A DNA stretch of 64,000 nucleotides from Hymenobacter frigidus (lineage in GTDB: Bacteria; Bacteroidota; Bacteroidia; Cytophagales; Hymenobacteraceae), in NCBI RefSeq assembly GCF_014640435.1, contig NZ_BMGY01000005.1, forward strand, positions 1 through 64,000, read 5' to 3'. How positions within the stretch are numbered: the stretch's first letter is position 1; every line of letters starts with the position of its first letter. This document shows, one piece after another, positions 52,400 through 60,596 of the stretch. The translations under genes were made by a program, and so were the position numbers. A model generated the notes under the pieces. That model did not search any database and had not been told where the DNA came from. It was given only the letters and a program-made list of their open reading frames with translations.

Positions 52400-54382
52400 A
52401 TGCGACTTACGCGCTACGCCACGCCCTTCCTCTGTATTTTTATCACCGGCAATGCCCTCGCCCAAACCCCCGCTGACAGCAGCCGTGCCCTGCGCGAAGT
52501 CACGGTTTATGGCTCCCGCCTCAACCAGCCCGCCGGCCAGACCGGCCGCTACGTGACCGTGATTCCCGGCCGCACCCTCAGTCAGTATCCGGTGGCCTCG
52601 CTCGACGACTTGCTGCGCCTGCTGCCGGCTATCGAGGTGCAGAGCCGCGGCAACTTCGGTACCCAGGCCGACATCACCCTGCGTGGCTCCACCTTCAACC
52701 AAGTGCTGATTTTGCTGGATGGCATGCGGCTGAACGACCCGCTCACGGGCCATTTTGCCGGTTACCTACCCATCACCCCGGCCGAGATTGAGCAGATTGA
52801 GGTGGTGCGCGGCCCCGGCGCGGCCCTCTACGGCCCCGATGCCGTGGGCGGTTTCATCAATATCGTGACCAAAACCTTCGCAGCTACCCACCGGCCCGAC
52901 GGTGTTGAGCTGGCCGGCACCTTCCTGGCCGGCGAGTACAACCTGAAAAGCACCAACGCCGGCTTTTACGGCCAGGACAAGGGCCTGCGCCTGGCCGGTG
53001 GCATCCTCAACAACTCGGCCAGCGGCCAGCTGCTGAGCGTGCCCGGCGGCGGGCGCAACGACTTTAAGCTGAACACCTACTCGCTCTCCGGGGCTTACCA
53101 AATCAGCGACAAGCTCAGCGCGGCGGCCCGCGCCAGCTTCGACCGGCGCGAATACAACGCCCAGAACTACTACACGACCCTGGCCAGCGACCGCGCCCGC
53201 GAAACCACCGCCCGCGACTGGTACCAGGGCCAGCTGCGCTACGACTGGAACCCCCGCGCCCGCACCGAGCTGCAGCTGGTGGGCACGTCCAGCACCGACG
53301 TTTATGTGTTCACGCCCACCTCGGTGGCCAGCGACCACCTTATGCACTACCTCAACGTGCAGGGCCAGCACCAGCTGCGCCTCTCCGACAAGGTGCAGCT
53401 CACCCTGGGCGGCCAGGCCGACCGCCGCTCCGTGCGCAGCAACGACCGCGGCAACCACGCCGTGTGGCACCAAGGGGCCTTTGCCGTGGCCGGCCTCGCG
53501 CCCTATACGGGCCTGAACGTGACGGCGGCCCTGCGCCTCGACCACGACCAGGCTTACGGCACCGAAGTGGTGCCCCAACTCACGGCCAGCCAGCAAGTGG
53601 GCGAGAAGCTGACGGTGCGCGCCGCCGTGGGCCGGGCCATTCGGGCGGCCAATTTCACCGAGCAGTACAACTCGGCCATCCGGCCCGGCACCGTACCTAA
53701 TCTGTTCAACGTGGGCAACCCCGGCCTGAGCGCCGAGCGCACCATCAGCTACGAAGGTGGCCTCGACTTTGAGCCCCTGCCCGCCATCACGCTGCGCGCC
53801 ACCTACTTCAACCGCTATGGCCGCAACCTGATTGACTACGTGAACACCCCTAGTAGCCAGGTTCGGGAGGCTACAGGCTTCACCAACCTGAACCCGGCAG
53901 CCACCTACCGCTTCGCTCAGAATCTGTTTGCCGTCACCACCCAGGGCCTGGAATTTGAAGCCAGCACCCGCGCCAAGCTCGCAGCCGGCCTGCGGCTGGA
54001 AGGCAGCGTGGGCTACACCTACACGCACCTCAACGTGGCCGGCGAAGTAGTGTCGCAGTACCTGAGCAACGTGGCCAAGCACCTGGTGAGCGGCAACCTG
54101 AGCTTAGTGCAGCGGCGTTTCACCGTGGCTGTGGGCGGCGTGTATAAGCAGCGAACTGCCCAGCAAACTACCGTCACGCCCACCAATGGTCAGCTGGCCG
54201 TTGCGCTCACCCCGAGCTATGTGGTTTTCAACGCCCGCCTCGAAGCGGCGCTGCTGCCCGAGCGGCTGTGGTTCACGGGGCAGGTTCAGAACCTGTTCAA
54301 TGGGCAATACTCCGACCTGTTGGGGGCCCAGATGCCGTCGCGCTGGCTGATGGCCGGTGTGCGGCTGGCCCTGCGCCGGTAA
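52400..54382 (+). CDS. TonB-dependent outer-membrane receptor
   Basis: 660 residues. Signal peptide MRLTRYATPFLCIFITGNALAQ, a TonB-box-like REVTVYG, the plug (YPVASLDDLLRLLPAIEVQSRG ... VRGPGAALYGPDAVGGFINIVTK, residues about 45-150), and a 22-strand-type barrel ending in PSRWLMAGVRLALRR. It lacks the CarboxypepD_reg extension of SusC proteins, so it belongs to the BtuB/siderophore-type group. The transported compound is unknown; no SusD or metal chaperone gene is adjacent. Confidence 0.93.
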   Translation: MRLTRYATPFLCIFITGNALAQTPADSSRALREVTVYGSRLNQPAGQTGRYVTVIPGRTLSQYPVASLDDLLRLLPAIEVQSRGNFGTQADITLRGSTFNQVLILLDGMRLNDPLTGHFAGYLPITPAEIEQIEVVRGPGAALYGPDAVGGFINIVTKTFAATHRPDGVELAGTFLAGEYNLKSTNAGFYGQDKGLRLAGGILNNSASGQLLSVPGGGRNDFKLNTYSLSGAYQISDKLSAAARASFDRREYNAQNYYTTLASDRARETTARDWYQGQLRYDWNPRARTELQLVGTSSTDVYVFTPTSVASDHLMHYLNVQGQHQLRLSDKVQLTLGGQADRRSVRSNDRGNHAVWHQGAFAVAGLAPYTGLNVTAALRLDHDQAYGTEVVPQLTASQQVGEKLTVRAAVGRAIRAANFTEQYNSAIRPGTVPNLFNVGNPGLSAERTISYEGGLDFEPLPAITLRATYFNRYGRNLIDYVNTPSSQVREATGFTNLNPAATYRFAQNLFAVTTQGLEFEASTRAKLAAGLRLEGSVGYTYTHLNVAGEVVSQYLSNVAKHLVSGNLSLVQRRFTVAVGGVYKQRTAQQTTVTPTNGQLAVALTPSYVVFNARLEAALLPERLWFTGQVQNLFNGQYSDLLGAQMPSRWLMAGVRLALRR

Positions 54383-54422
54383 GCAAACGGCCTTATTTAG
54401 GGCAGAAATTTATCCCCAGCAA

Positions 54423-54516
54423 CACGTCATGCTGAGCGCAGCCGGAGCATCTTCACCGCGAGTAAATTGCATTACTTGCGCGGTAGAGATGCTTCGGCTG
54501 CGCTCAGCATGACGTG
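54423..54516. repeat. Palindromic element, family A variant (copy 10)
   Basis: Arms CACGTCATGCTGAGCGCAGC and inverse ending CTCAGCATGACGTG. Between the TonB receptor gene and the riboswitch promoter. Confidence 0.95.
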
Positions 54517-54552
54517 CTTTTTATGTAGGTAAGTGTATGTCGCCGCCAACTT

Positions 54553-54585
54553 TTTGCCGGGATTAGGATTTCATCCCTACATTTG
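54553..54585 (+). promoter_or_regulatory. Bacteroidota-type promoter of the sulfur-locus leader
   Basis: -33 TTTG (54553-54556) and a perfect -7 TACATTTG (54578-54585; consensus TAnnTTTG) separated by 21 bases. It would place the transcript start near 54590, about 20 bases before the riboswitch P1 stem. Confidence 0.75.
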
Positions 54586-54611
54586 TACTATCAATTCTTT
54601 CTCCTAAAGGA

Positions 54612-54710
54612 TTGTTTTTATACAGAGGCGCTGAGAGACAGGCTCACTGACGCGCCGGCAACCATTCGCAATCGCGAGCACGGTGCCAATTCCTGACCAT
54701 ATAAAAACAA
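54612..54710 (+). promoter_or_regulatory. SAM-I (S-box) riboswitch
   Basis: An 11-bp perfect P1 (TTGTTTTTATA 54612-54622 / TATAAAAACAA 54700-54710) encloses the conserved S-box core: P2 GGCGC/GCGCC with the GAGAGA/CTGA kink-turn region, GCCGGCAACC, a P3 hairpin TCGC-AATC-GCGA, and CACGGTGCCAATTCC. These are the signature nucleotides of SAM-I aptamers that bind S-adenosylmethionine and usually switch off methionine/cysteine or transport genes. The output mechanism is not evident: no T-tailed terminator follows P1; the poly-Cys ORF starts shortly downstream. Confidence 0.92.
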
Positions 54711-54776
54711 GTTGCCGTGGAAGCCCCCAACAACCTCCCCCTCCGAACTACTGCTTTTCGTGCCCCCGTCGCTAGT

Positions 54777-54824
54777 ATGCGAATGGCTGGTATGGGCTGT
54801 TGTTGCTGTTGTTGTCTGGCTTAA
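54777..54824 (+). CDS. Poly-cysteine leader ORF (15 aa)
   Basis: Reads MRMAGMGCCCCCCLA then TAA, with six Cys codons in a row (54798-54815). It starts 67 bases after the SAM-I aptamer. The frame is also open from a GTG at 54717 (20 extra codons). The run of Cys codons contains GTTGTTG twice, which can pair with CAACAAC at 54728-54734 in the same leader. A stem that a ribosome paused at Cys codons would disrupt is the expected logic of a cysteine-responsive attenuator, as described for mycobacterial poly-Cys leader ORFs. A modified-peptide precursor is the less likely alternative. Confidence 0.6.
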   Translation: MRMAGMGCCCCCCLA

Positions 54825-55185
54825 CCCATCCCGAGTAGTTTTTCGCGGGTAGGTAAGTCCGTTGTCGAAGCCGATTAGCTTCCGGTAGCGGCGTGTTTAC
54901 GGCCGCCCGCGGCGTCTGCGTCCTCATTTTCCGGGTTGTTTGCCGATTGCTCCGTATTAGGGTTGGGTCCGTTTCGCGTTATGCTTTTTAGCATGCGTCC
55001 GGCCTCACTGCCTGCCCTCTGCTGATGCGGCTGCGTGCTTCGACCCTCAGGAAATGAACTACCGGCAACCCGCTCGGGCTTCAATTTTAATTCTCGCTGG
55101 ATTTGCCGCCGTGCGCTTTTAAGTGCCACATGGCTCAGAATCACAGCTTTTTTTCCGACTCTACTTCATCTCATTACTGTTTCTT
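54825..55185 (+). promoter_or_regulatory. Long untranslated leader between poly-Cys ORF and ATP-grasp gene
   Basis: About 360 bases without a convincing gene. Hairpins are visible at 54824-54854 (ACCCATCCCG with CGGGTAGGT, imperfect, directly after the ORF stop), around GCGGC/GCCGC near 54883-54905, and around ATGCT/AGCAT near 54980. None has a strong T tail, so a Rho- or translation-based output is more likely than a simple terminator. Confidence 0.45.
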
Positions 55186-56178
55186 ATGTCATCCCTGCAA
55201 AAGCCCATTGGCATCTACTTCGAGCACCCCGAATGGTTCAAGCCGCTCTTCGCGGAGCTGGACCGGCGCGAGCTGCCCTACGAGAAAATCGACGCCGCCC
55301 ACCACCTCTTCAATCCTTCGGAAAAGGAAAGCCGCTACAGCCTTGTGGTGAACCGCATGAGCTCCTCCGCTTACCTGCGCGGGCACGGTCAGGGCATTTT
55401 CCACACGGCCGGTTTTGCCACGCACCTAGAGCGCATCGGCACGCGCATTATCAACGGCTCGGTGGCCACGGCCATTGAGACGAATAAGTCCCGGCAGCTT
55501 TCGCTGTTTGAGTCGCTGGGGCTGAAATACCCGGCCTCGCGGGTTATCAATCACGCCTCGCGGGCCGTGGATGCGGCGAAGGAGCTGCGCTTCCCGATTG
55601 TGGTGAAGGTGAATATCGGGGGCAGCGGCGCGGGCATCATCCGCTTCGATACCATCGAAGGCTTGCAGGCGGCCGTGGACAATAACCAGATTGACCTCGG
55701 CATCGACCAGACCGCTCTGGTGCAGGAATACGTGACGCCCCGCGGCGGCAACATCCACCGCGTGGAAATGCTGGACGGCAAGTTTCTCTACGCCATGAAG
55801 GTGTTTACCACTGGCGAAAGCTTCAACCTGTGCCCGGCCGAAATCTGCCAGATTCCGGAGGTGCAGTCGGCCGATTTCTGCCTGATGGAAGCGCCGAAAA
55901 AGGGCATTCAGGTGGAAGCCTTCACGCCGCCGGCCGACGTCATTGCCGCCGTGGAGCGCATTGTGGCCGCCGCCAAAATTGACGTGGGCGGCATCGAGTA
56001 CCTGATTGATGACCGTACCGGCGACGTGCTGTTCTACGACATCAACGCGCTGTCAAATTTCGTGGCCGATGCCGTGAACGTGGTGGGTTTCGACCCTTAT
56101 GCCCGCTTCGTGGACTACCTCGAAACGCAGCTGCCCGTTGTCGCAGTGGCCGCGCAGGGCGAGTTGGCTACTGCTTAA
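55186..56178 (+). CDS. ATP-grasp ligase, RimK-like
   Basis: 330 residues. The ATP-grasp fold is indicated by PIVVKVNIGGSGAGIIRF (ATP-binding K141 and the glycine-rich loop), YVTPRGGNIHRVEML, and the C-terminal metal-binding DINALSN near residue 285. Such enzymes join a carboxylate to an amine or thiol with ATP. The specific substrates are unknown. The gene lies first after a SAM-I riboswitch and poly-Cys leader, which ties it to sulfur metabolism. The ATG at 55186 is used; a GTG at 55123 would add 21 residues of poor quality. Confidence 0.82.
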   Translation: MSSLQKPIGIYFEHPEWFKPLFAELDRRELPYEKIDAAHHLFNPSEKESRYSLVVNRMSSSAYLRGHGQGIFHTAGFATHLERIGTRIINGSVATAIETNKSRQLSLFESLGLKYPASRVINHASRAVDAAKELRFPIVVKVNIGGSGAGIIRFDTIEGLQAAVDNNQIDLGIDQTALVQEYVTPRGGNIHRVEMLDGKFLYAMKVFTTGESFNLCPAEICQIPEVQSADFCLMEAPKKGIQVEAFTPPADVIAAVERIVAAAKIDVGGIEYLIDDRTGDVLFYDINALSNFVADAVNVVGFDPYARFVDYLETQLPVVAVAAQGELATA

Positions 56179-56200
56179 TCGATTTTAACACAAACAGGCC

Positions 56201-56289
56201 GTCATGTCGAGCGCAGCCAAGACATCTCGCTCGCGGCAGTAATCATAAAAGTCAAGCACGCGAGCTGTCCAGGCTGCGCTCGACATGAC
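56201..56289. repeat. Palindromic element, family A (copy 11)
   Basis: Arms GTCATGTCGAGCGCAGCC and inverse GGCTGCGCTCGACATGAC. Between the ATP-grasp and monooxygenase genes. Confidence 0.94.
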
Positions 56290-56324
56290 CGTTTCTGAAC
56301 AACCGTTTTATAAAGTAACAAGCC

Positions 56325-57344
56325 ATGAAATTTGGATATTGGATGCCCATTTTTGGGGGCTGGCTGCGCAACGTGGAAGACGAGCAAATGCCTACCGACT
56401 GGAGCTATGTGAAGCAGCTAGCGCAGCGCAGCGAAGCCCTCGGCTACGACCTGACGCTGGTGGCGGAACTGTACCTGAACGACATCAAGGGTCCGGAGTC
56501 GCCGTCGCTGGAGGCCTGGAGCACGGCCGCCGCGCTGGCCGCCGTGACCGAGCACCTGGAAATAATGGTGGCCGTGCGGCCCACGTTTCACCAGCCGGCG
56601 CTGCTGGCCAAGCAGGCCGCCAACATCGATTTAATTGCCCCCGGCCGGCTCTCGCTGAACGTGGTATCGAGCTGGTGGCGCGACGAGGCCACCAAGTACG
56701 GCCTGCACTTTGAGCAGCACGACGACCGGTACGCCCGCACCCGCGAGTGGCTCGACGTGGTGACCAACGTGTGGAAGCAGGACCATTTCAGCTACGACGG
56801 CAAGTACTACCAGGTGGCCGATAACGTGCTGCAGCCCAAGCCCGCCAAGGCCCCGTTCCTGTACGCGGGCGGCGAGTCGGAAGCGGCCAAGGACCTCATC
56901 TCGACCCAGTGCGACGGCTACGTGATGCACGGTGACTCGCCCGAGCAAATAGGTGCCCGCATTGCCGACATGCGCCGCCGCCGTGAGCAGAAAGGCCTCC
57001 CGCCCATGAAATTCGGCGTGGCCGGCTACACGATTGTGCGCGACAACGAGCAGGACGTAAAGAAGGAGCTCGACCGAATCACCAATGTGAAAGCCTCGGC
57101 TGCGGGCTTCGGCAATTACCAGCAGTGGCTGGCTGGTACGCAGCTCGAACAGCAGGTGTCGTTGCAAGATTATTCGGTATCAAACCGGGGTTTGCGCACC
57201 GGCCTCACCGGCACGCCAGCGCAGCTGCAGGACCGGATTGGAGAGTTTGAGAACGTCGGCGTGGATTTCTTCCTGCTGCAGGCTAGCCCGCAGCTGGAGG
57301 AGATGGAGCGATTCTCGGAGTCCGTTATTCAGGTGTTGGCGTAG
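56325..57344 (+). CDS. Luciferase-like (LLM) flavin-dependent monooxygenase, alkanesulfonate-monooxygenase type
   Basis: 339 residues, bacterial luciferase-like TIM barrel. N-terminus MKFGYWMPIFGGWLRNVEDE and blocks such as VAVRPTFHQPALLAKQAANID and NVVSSWWRDEATKYG resemble SsuD/SfnG-group monooxygenases, which use FMNH2 and O2 to release sulfite from sulfonates or to oxidise sulfones. No flavin reductase is encoded next to it. Context (SAM-I riboswitch upstream, permease downstream) supports a sulfur-salvage role; the exact substrate cannot be read from sequence. Confidence 0.85.
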   Translation: MKFGYWMPIFGGWLRNVEDEQMPTDWSYVKQLAQRSEALGYDLTLVAELYLNDIKGPESPSLEAWSTAAALAAVTEHLEIMVAVRPTFHQPALLAKQAANIDLIAPGRLSLNVVSSWWRDEATKYGLHFEQHDDRYARTREWLDVVTNVWKQDHFSYDGKYYQVADNVLQPKPAKAPFLYAGGESEAAKDLISTQCDGYVMHGDSPEQIGARIADMRRRREQKGLPPMKFGVAGYTIVRDNEQDVKKELDRITNVKASAAGFGNYQQWLAGTQLEQQVSLQDYSVSNRGLRTGLTGTPAQLQDRIGEFENVGVDFFLLQASPQLEEMERFSESVIQVLA

Positions 57345-57364
57345 GTCGTCCAATAGTTAAACAG

Positions 57365-57478
57365 GAACGTCATGCCGAGCGCAGCCGAGGTATTTCGCTC
57401 GGGGCAGTAGCTCAATCGTAAAACGATTTTGACTACTGCCCCAAGCGGGATGCTTCGGCTCTGCTCGACATGACGTTC
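57365..57478. repeat. Palindromic element, family A (copy 12)
   Basis: Arms GAACGTCATGCCGAGCGCAG and inverse, partly degenerate (CTGCTCGACATGACGTTC). Between the monooxygenase and permease genes. Confidence 0.92.
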
Positions 57479-57541
57479 TAATTATTCTGTGCGTCAGCAC
57501 AGTTGTTTTCCACGCTTCATCAGGAGCGTCAATCCATTTTC

Positions 57542-58996
57542 ATGCTTAAAAAATCTTTAGAGCTGCTTCGATTGGAAGCGGCCGAAACGGGGGCTAATAC
57601 CCTCAAGCGTAGCCTTAATGGCGTTAGCCTGATTGCGATTGGTATCGGTGTTATTATTGGAGCCGGCTTATTCTCTTTGACTGGTATCGCGGCGGCTAAT
57701 AATGCCGGGCCGGCCGTCACGCTTTCGTTTCTTGTCGCGGCGGTGGGCTGCGCTTTCTCGGCGCTTTGCTACGCCGAGTTTGCCGCGATGGTGCCCGTTT
57801 CGGGTTCGGCTTACACGTATTCCTACGCCACTATGGGCGAGCTGTTTGCCTGGATTATCGGCTGGGACCTGGTGCTGGAGTACTCGGTGGGGGCGGCCAC
57901 GGTGGCCATTAGCTGGTCGCAGTACCTGATTAAGTTTCTGAGTAAATACGGCCTGCATATTCCGGCGCAGCTGGTAATGTCGCCGTTTGAAAAGGCCACG
58001 CTGGCCGATGGCAGTACTATTTCTGGTTTTGTGAACGTGCCGGCCATGCTCATCGTGCTGGCCATTACGGCCATCGTCACGCGGGGTACCAAGGGCTCGG
58101 CGTGGTTCAATGCACTGGTAGTGGCCCTGAAGGTAGCCGTCGTGTTGGTGTTCATCGCGCTGGGCTGGAAATACATCGACCCGGCCAACTATCAACCCTA
58201 CATCCCGGTGAATACCGGTAAGTTTGGCGAGTTTGGTTTGAGCGGAATTCTGCGCGGGGCGGGTGTCATCTTCTTCGTTTTTATCGGCTTCGATATCGTG
58301 GCCACGATGGCGCAGGAAACCAAGAACCCGCAGCGCAATATGCCCATTGGCATCCTTGGTTCGCTGGCGATATGCACGGTGCTATTCGTACTGTTCGGGC
58401 ACGTGCTCACGGGTTTGGCCAACTACACGGAGTTCAAGAACAGCGCCGCGCCAGTGGCCATTGCCATTGAGAAAACGCCTTATGCCTGGTTGAGCTCGGC
58501 GGTGATTCTGGCTATTCTCATCGGCTACACGTCCGTGATACTGGTGGATTTGCTGGGGCAGTCGCGGGTGTTTTTCTCGATGGCGAAGGACGGGCTGCTG
58601 CCGCCGATTTTTTCGCGCCTGCACCCCAAGTTCAACACGCCGGCGCAGTCCAGCTTGCTGCTGGGGCTGTTCATTGCCCTGTTTGCGGGCTTCGTGCCTA
58701 TTTCCGTGGTGGGCGAAATGACGAGTATCGGCACGCTGCTGGCCTTCGTGATGGTGTGCTTGGGCGTGCTCATCATGCGGCGAACTAACCCCGATGCCCC
58801 GCGGCCGTTTCGCACGCCGTGGGTGCCGCTGGTGCCCATTCTGGGCATCGTGGTGTGCCTCGTGATGATGGTTTCGCTACCGTGGGAAACGTGGCTGCGG
58901 CTCATTGTGTGGCTGGCGCTGGGCCTGGCCATCTACTACGGGTATGGGAAGAAGCACAGCAAGCTGCGCCTGGCGCAAGCGGCGGAAAAAGTATAA
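57542..58996 (+). CDS. APC superfamily amino-acid permease
   Basis: 484 residues, about 12 TM segments with the N-terminal LeuT-fold motif IGIGVIIGAGLFSLTG and a CAT-like layout (AMVPVSGSAYTYSYATMGELFAWIIGWDLVLEY). It imports amino acids or similar small molecules by cation symport. Placed third in the riboswitch locus, it may import the sulfur compound or amino acid handled by the two enzymes, or cysteine/methionine (inference). The start at 57542 (MLKKSLELLRLEA) is chosen over a 13-codon extension. Confidence 0.9.
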   Translation: MLKKSLELLRLEAAETGANTLKRSLNGVSLIAIGIGVIIGAGLFSLTGIAAANNAGPAVTLSFLVAAVGCAFSALCYAEFAAMVPVSGSAYTYSYATMGELFAWIIGWDLVLEYSVGAATVAISWSQYLIKFLSKYGLHIPAQLVMSPFEKATLADGSTISGFVNVPAMLIVLAITAIVTRGTKGSAWFNALVVALKVAVVLVFIALGWKYIDPANYQPYIPVNTGKFGEFGLSGILRGAGVIFFVFIGFDIVATMAQETKNPQRNMPIGILGSLAICTVLFVLFGHVLTGLANYTEFKNSAAPVAIAIEKTPYAWLSSAVILAILIGYTSVILVDLLGQSRVFFSMAKDGLLPPIFSRLHPKFNTPAQSSLLLGLFIALFAGFVPISVVGEMTSIGTLLAFVMVCLGVLIMRRTNPDAPRPFRTPWVPLVPILGIVVCLVMMVSLPWETWLRLIVWLALGLAIYYGYGKKHSKLRLAQAAEKV

Positions 58997-59022
58997 AGAG
59001 CAGGTGGACGAAAGGAGCCGTT

Positions 59023-59128
59023 AGGTCGAACGTAGCCGAGACTTCTCGCTCAGCATAGTAACTCAACTGGCTGGATTGGTTACACAGTGGAAATGTTTCG
59101 GCTGCGCGGACGCCAAATGAATACGACC
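59023..59128. repeat. Degenerate palindromic element, family A (copy 13)
   Basis: Left part CGTTAGGTCGAACGTAGCCG and right part CGGCTGCGCGGACGCCAAAT; many mismatches between the arms, so an old copy. Fills most of the 58997-59160 gap. Confidence 0.65.
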
Positions 59129-59160
59129 ACCTTGCCCCGCGTGCTGAGCCCGCTGCCCGC

Positions 59161-59637
59161 TTAATGCGTGGTCAGCCCGTTCGCGTCCAAATTATCCGCA
59201 TCCCGCACGCGAAACAGGCTGCCCTCCAGGTCCACGATGATATCGGCGGGGCCGGAGGCTGGGGCGGCGGGGCTGGGGCGTCGGGCTTGCTTATAGACAT
59301 CAACGGCCCCGTGCGCGGCCAGCGTGGCGCGGGCGCGGTCGGCGTGGTCTTCGGTGGCGGCAAGCACGGTTAACACGGCGCTATCGGCATGGGTGGCGGC
59401 AATGTGGGCCTGGGCATCGGCGTTTTCGTTGCCAGCGAATAGGTTGGTGAAAAACCGCACCACGCCTTCCTCAAATGGTTCGGCCGGGGAATTGGTCTCG
59501 GGGATGTGCTGGGCCCGGAGGGTGTCCTGGGTAGCCAGGTTTAGGGAGCTGCGCTCGAAGCCGGACGCCAGCAGCTGCTCGATGGCCTGCTGGGCTTCGG
59601 TGGTGCTTTTGAATAAGCCTACAACGGTCTGGGCCAT
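59161..59637 (-). CDS. General-stress-domain (YflT-like) protein
   Basis: 158 residues, cytoplasmic. N-terminal half MAQTVVGLFKSTTEAQQAIEQLLASGF matches the ferredoxin-like fold of YflT/heat-induced stress proteins; a second region (AHIAATHADSAVLTVLAATEDHADRARATLAAHGAVDV) looks like the second half of the same unit. It ends with DIIVDLEGSLFRVRDADN. Function unknown; relatives are stress-induced. The start at 59637 is supported by homology; a longer ORF to 59826 adds low-complexity residues. Confidence 0.75.
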   Translation of the reverse strand: MAQTVVGLFKSTTEAQQAIEQLLASGFERSSLNLATQDTLRAQHIPETNSPAEPFEEGVVRFFTNLFAGNENADAQAHIAATHADSAVLTVLAATEDHADRARATLAAHGAVDVYKQARRPSPAAPASGPADIIVDLEGSLFRVRDADNLDANGLTTH

Positions 59638-59846
59638 GGCGGGGGAGGGGGTAGTAGCGCGTAGTGGGAAATAAGCAGCCACCCACTTACCGGGGCGGAA
59701 TGGGGGCGGCGCAACCCTCGGAGTGGCGTGCGTCTGCCTTCGGTACGGCCCGCCCCTCCGGAGGTTGCGCCGCCCGGCCCGGTCCCCGAACTCACAAATC
59801 CTGCCTACCTTTTGCGCTTCCTTCACCTAACCCCCACAGCTACCGC

Positions 59847-60545
59847 ATGGCCCAGCCCAAATACGCTGCCCGGTTCGAGAACTTCTTCGTCAACCTGCGC
59901 CTCAACCGCGACCAGTTTGCCGATATGGCCGCCTTCACCCTGCAAGCCTTGCAGCAGGAAGCCAAGGACAAATACAAGGTCGTGGCCAACCCCCTCGAAG
60001 TAGTCCTCACCGACTACCGCGTGGCGCACACCGGCCAGCTCTCCGGCGAAAGCCAGGCCGCCACCATCACCCTGGCCCAGGCCCTGGCCGACTTCAAAGC
60101 CTACGTGAAAAAGGTGGAGCGCAAGGTCATCGTGCCCACCTACGACGAGGGCAGCCCCGACCTGCTGGCCATTTTCCCCAAGGGCCGTTCGGGCCTCACC
60201 AAGAGCAACCAGGCCCAGGTGGAAGACGCTTTCACGGCCTTTCTCGACGCCCTCGATGCCCGCCCCACCGCTTTCACCGCGCCCGTGCGCACCGAGGGCC
60301 GCACCGTGCTGGCCGCCCTCGCCGCCGCCCTGCAGCGCGCCGATGGCATGGCCAAAACCGCCGGCACCCAGCGCGTGGACCTGCACGACGGCCGCGAAGC
60401 TACCTGCCTGGCCCTGTTCCGCGCCTACGCCACCCTGCTGATGGAACACGCCGAAAAGCCGGCCCGCGTGGCCACGTTTTTCGATTTGAGCAAGGCTGGT
60501 CGCACCAGCACGGGGCCCAAAATTCCGAAGCCTGCGAAGCTCTAG
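59847..60545 (+). CDS. Conserved hypothetical protein
   Basis: 232 residues, not recognised. Predicted mostly helical, with no signal peptide or TM. It starts MAQPKYAARFENFFVNLRLNRDQFADMAA and has a lysine-rich central part (KAYVKKVERKV) and a basic proline-rich tail (STGPKIPKPAKL). Codon pattern and good upstream spacing support a real gene. Its stop is followed within 20 bases by the first unit of a 42-bp tandem repeat, which doubles as a terminator-like hairpin. Confidence 0.75.
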   Translation: MAQPKYAARFENFFVNLRLNRDQFADMAAFTLQALQQEAKDKYKVVANPLEVVLTDYRVAHTGQLSGESQAATITLAQALADFKAYVKKVERKVIVPTYDEGSPDLLAIFPKGRSGLTKSNQAQVEDAFTAFLDALDARPTAFTAPVRTEGRTVLAALAAALQRADGMAKTAGTQRVDLHDGREATCLALFRAYATLLMEHAEKPARVATFFDLSKAGRTSTGPKIPKPAKL

Positions 60546-60561
60546 CAGCCTGAAAAACCAG

Positions 60562-60596
60562 AAAAGCCCATTGCAACTGGTTGCAATAGGCTTTTT
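60562..60596 (+). terminator. Terminator-like hairpin formed by the first tandem-repeat unit
   Basis: AAAAGCCCATTGCAAC pairs with GTTGCAATAGGCTTTT (one mismatch), followed by T. Located 17 bases after the stop of the 59847 gene. Confidence 0.7.

Noticed and set aside
54612..54710. TPP riboswitch
   Set aside because: A CTGAGA-like string is present, but the TPP hallmark ACCTGATC is absent, while GGCAACC and GGTGCCAATTCC with the P1-P4 layout fit SAM-I.
55130..55351. Plus-strand ORF starting MAQNHSFF and containing CFLCHPCKS near the ATP-grasp start
   Set aside because: It overlaps the ATP-grasp gene in another frame and turns into Ser/Thr/Arg-rich shadow sequence. The Cys residues come from the leader by chance.
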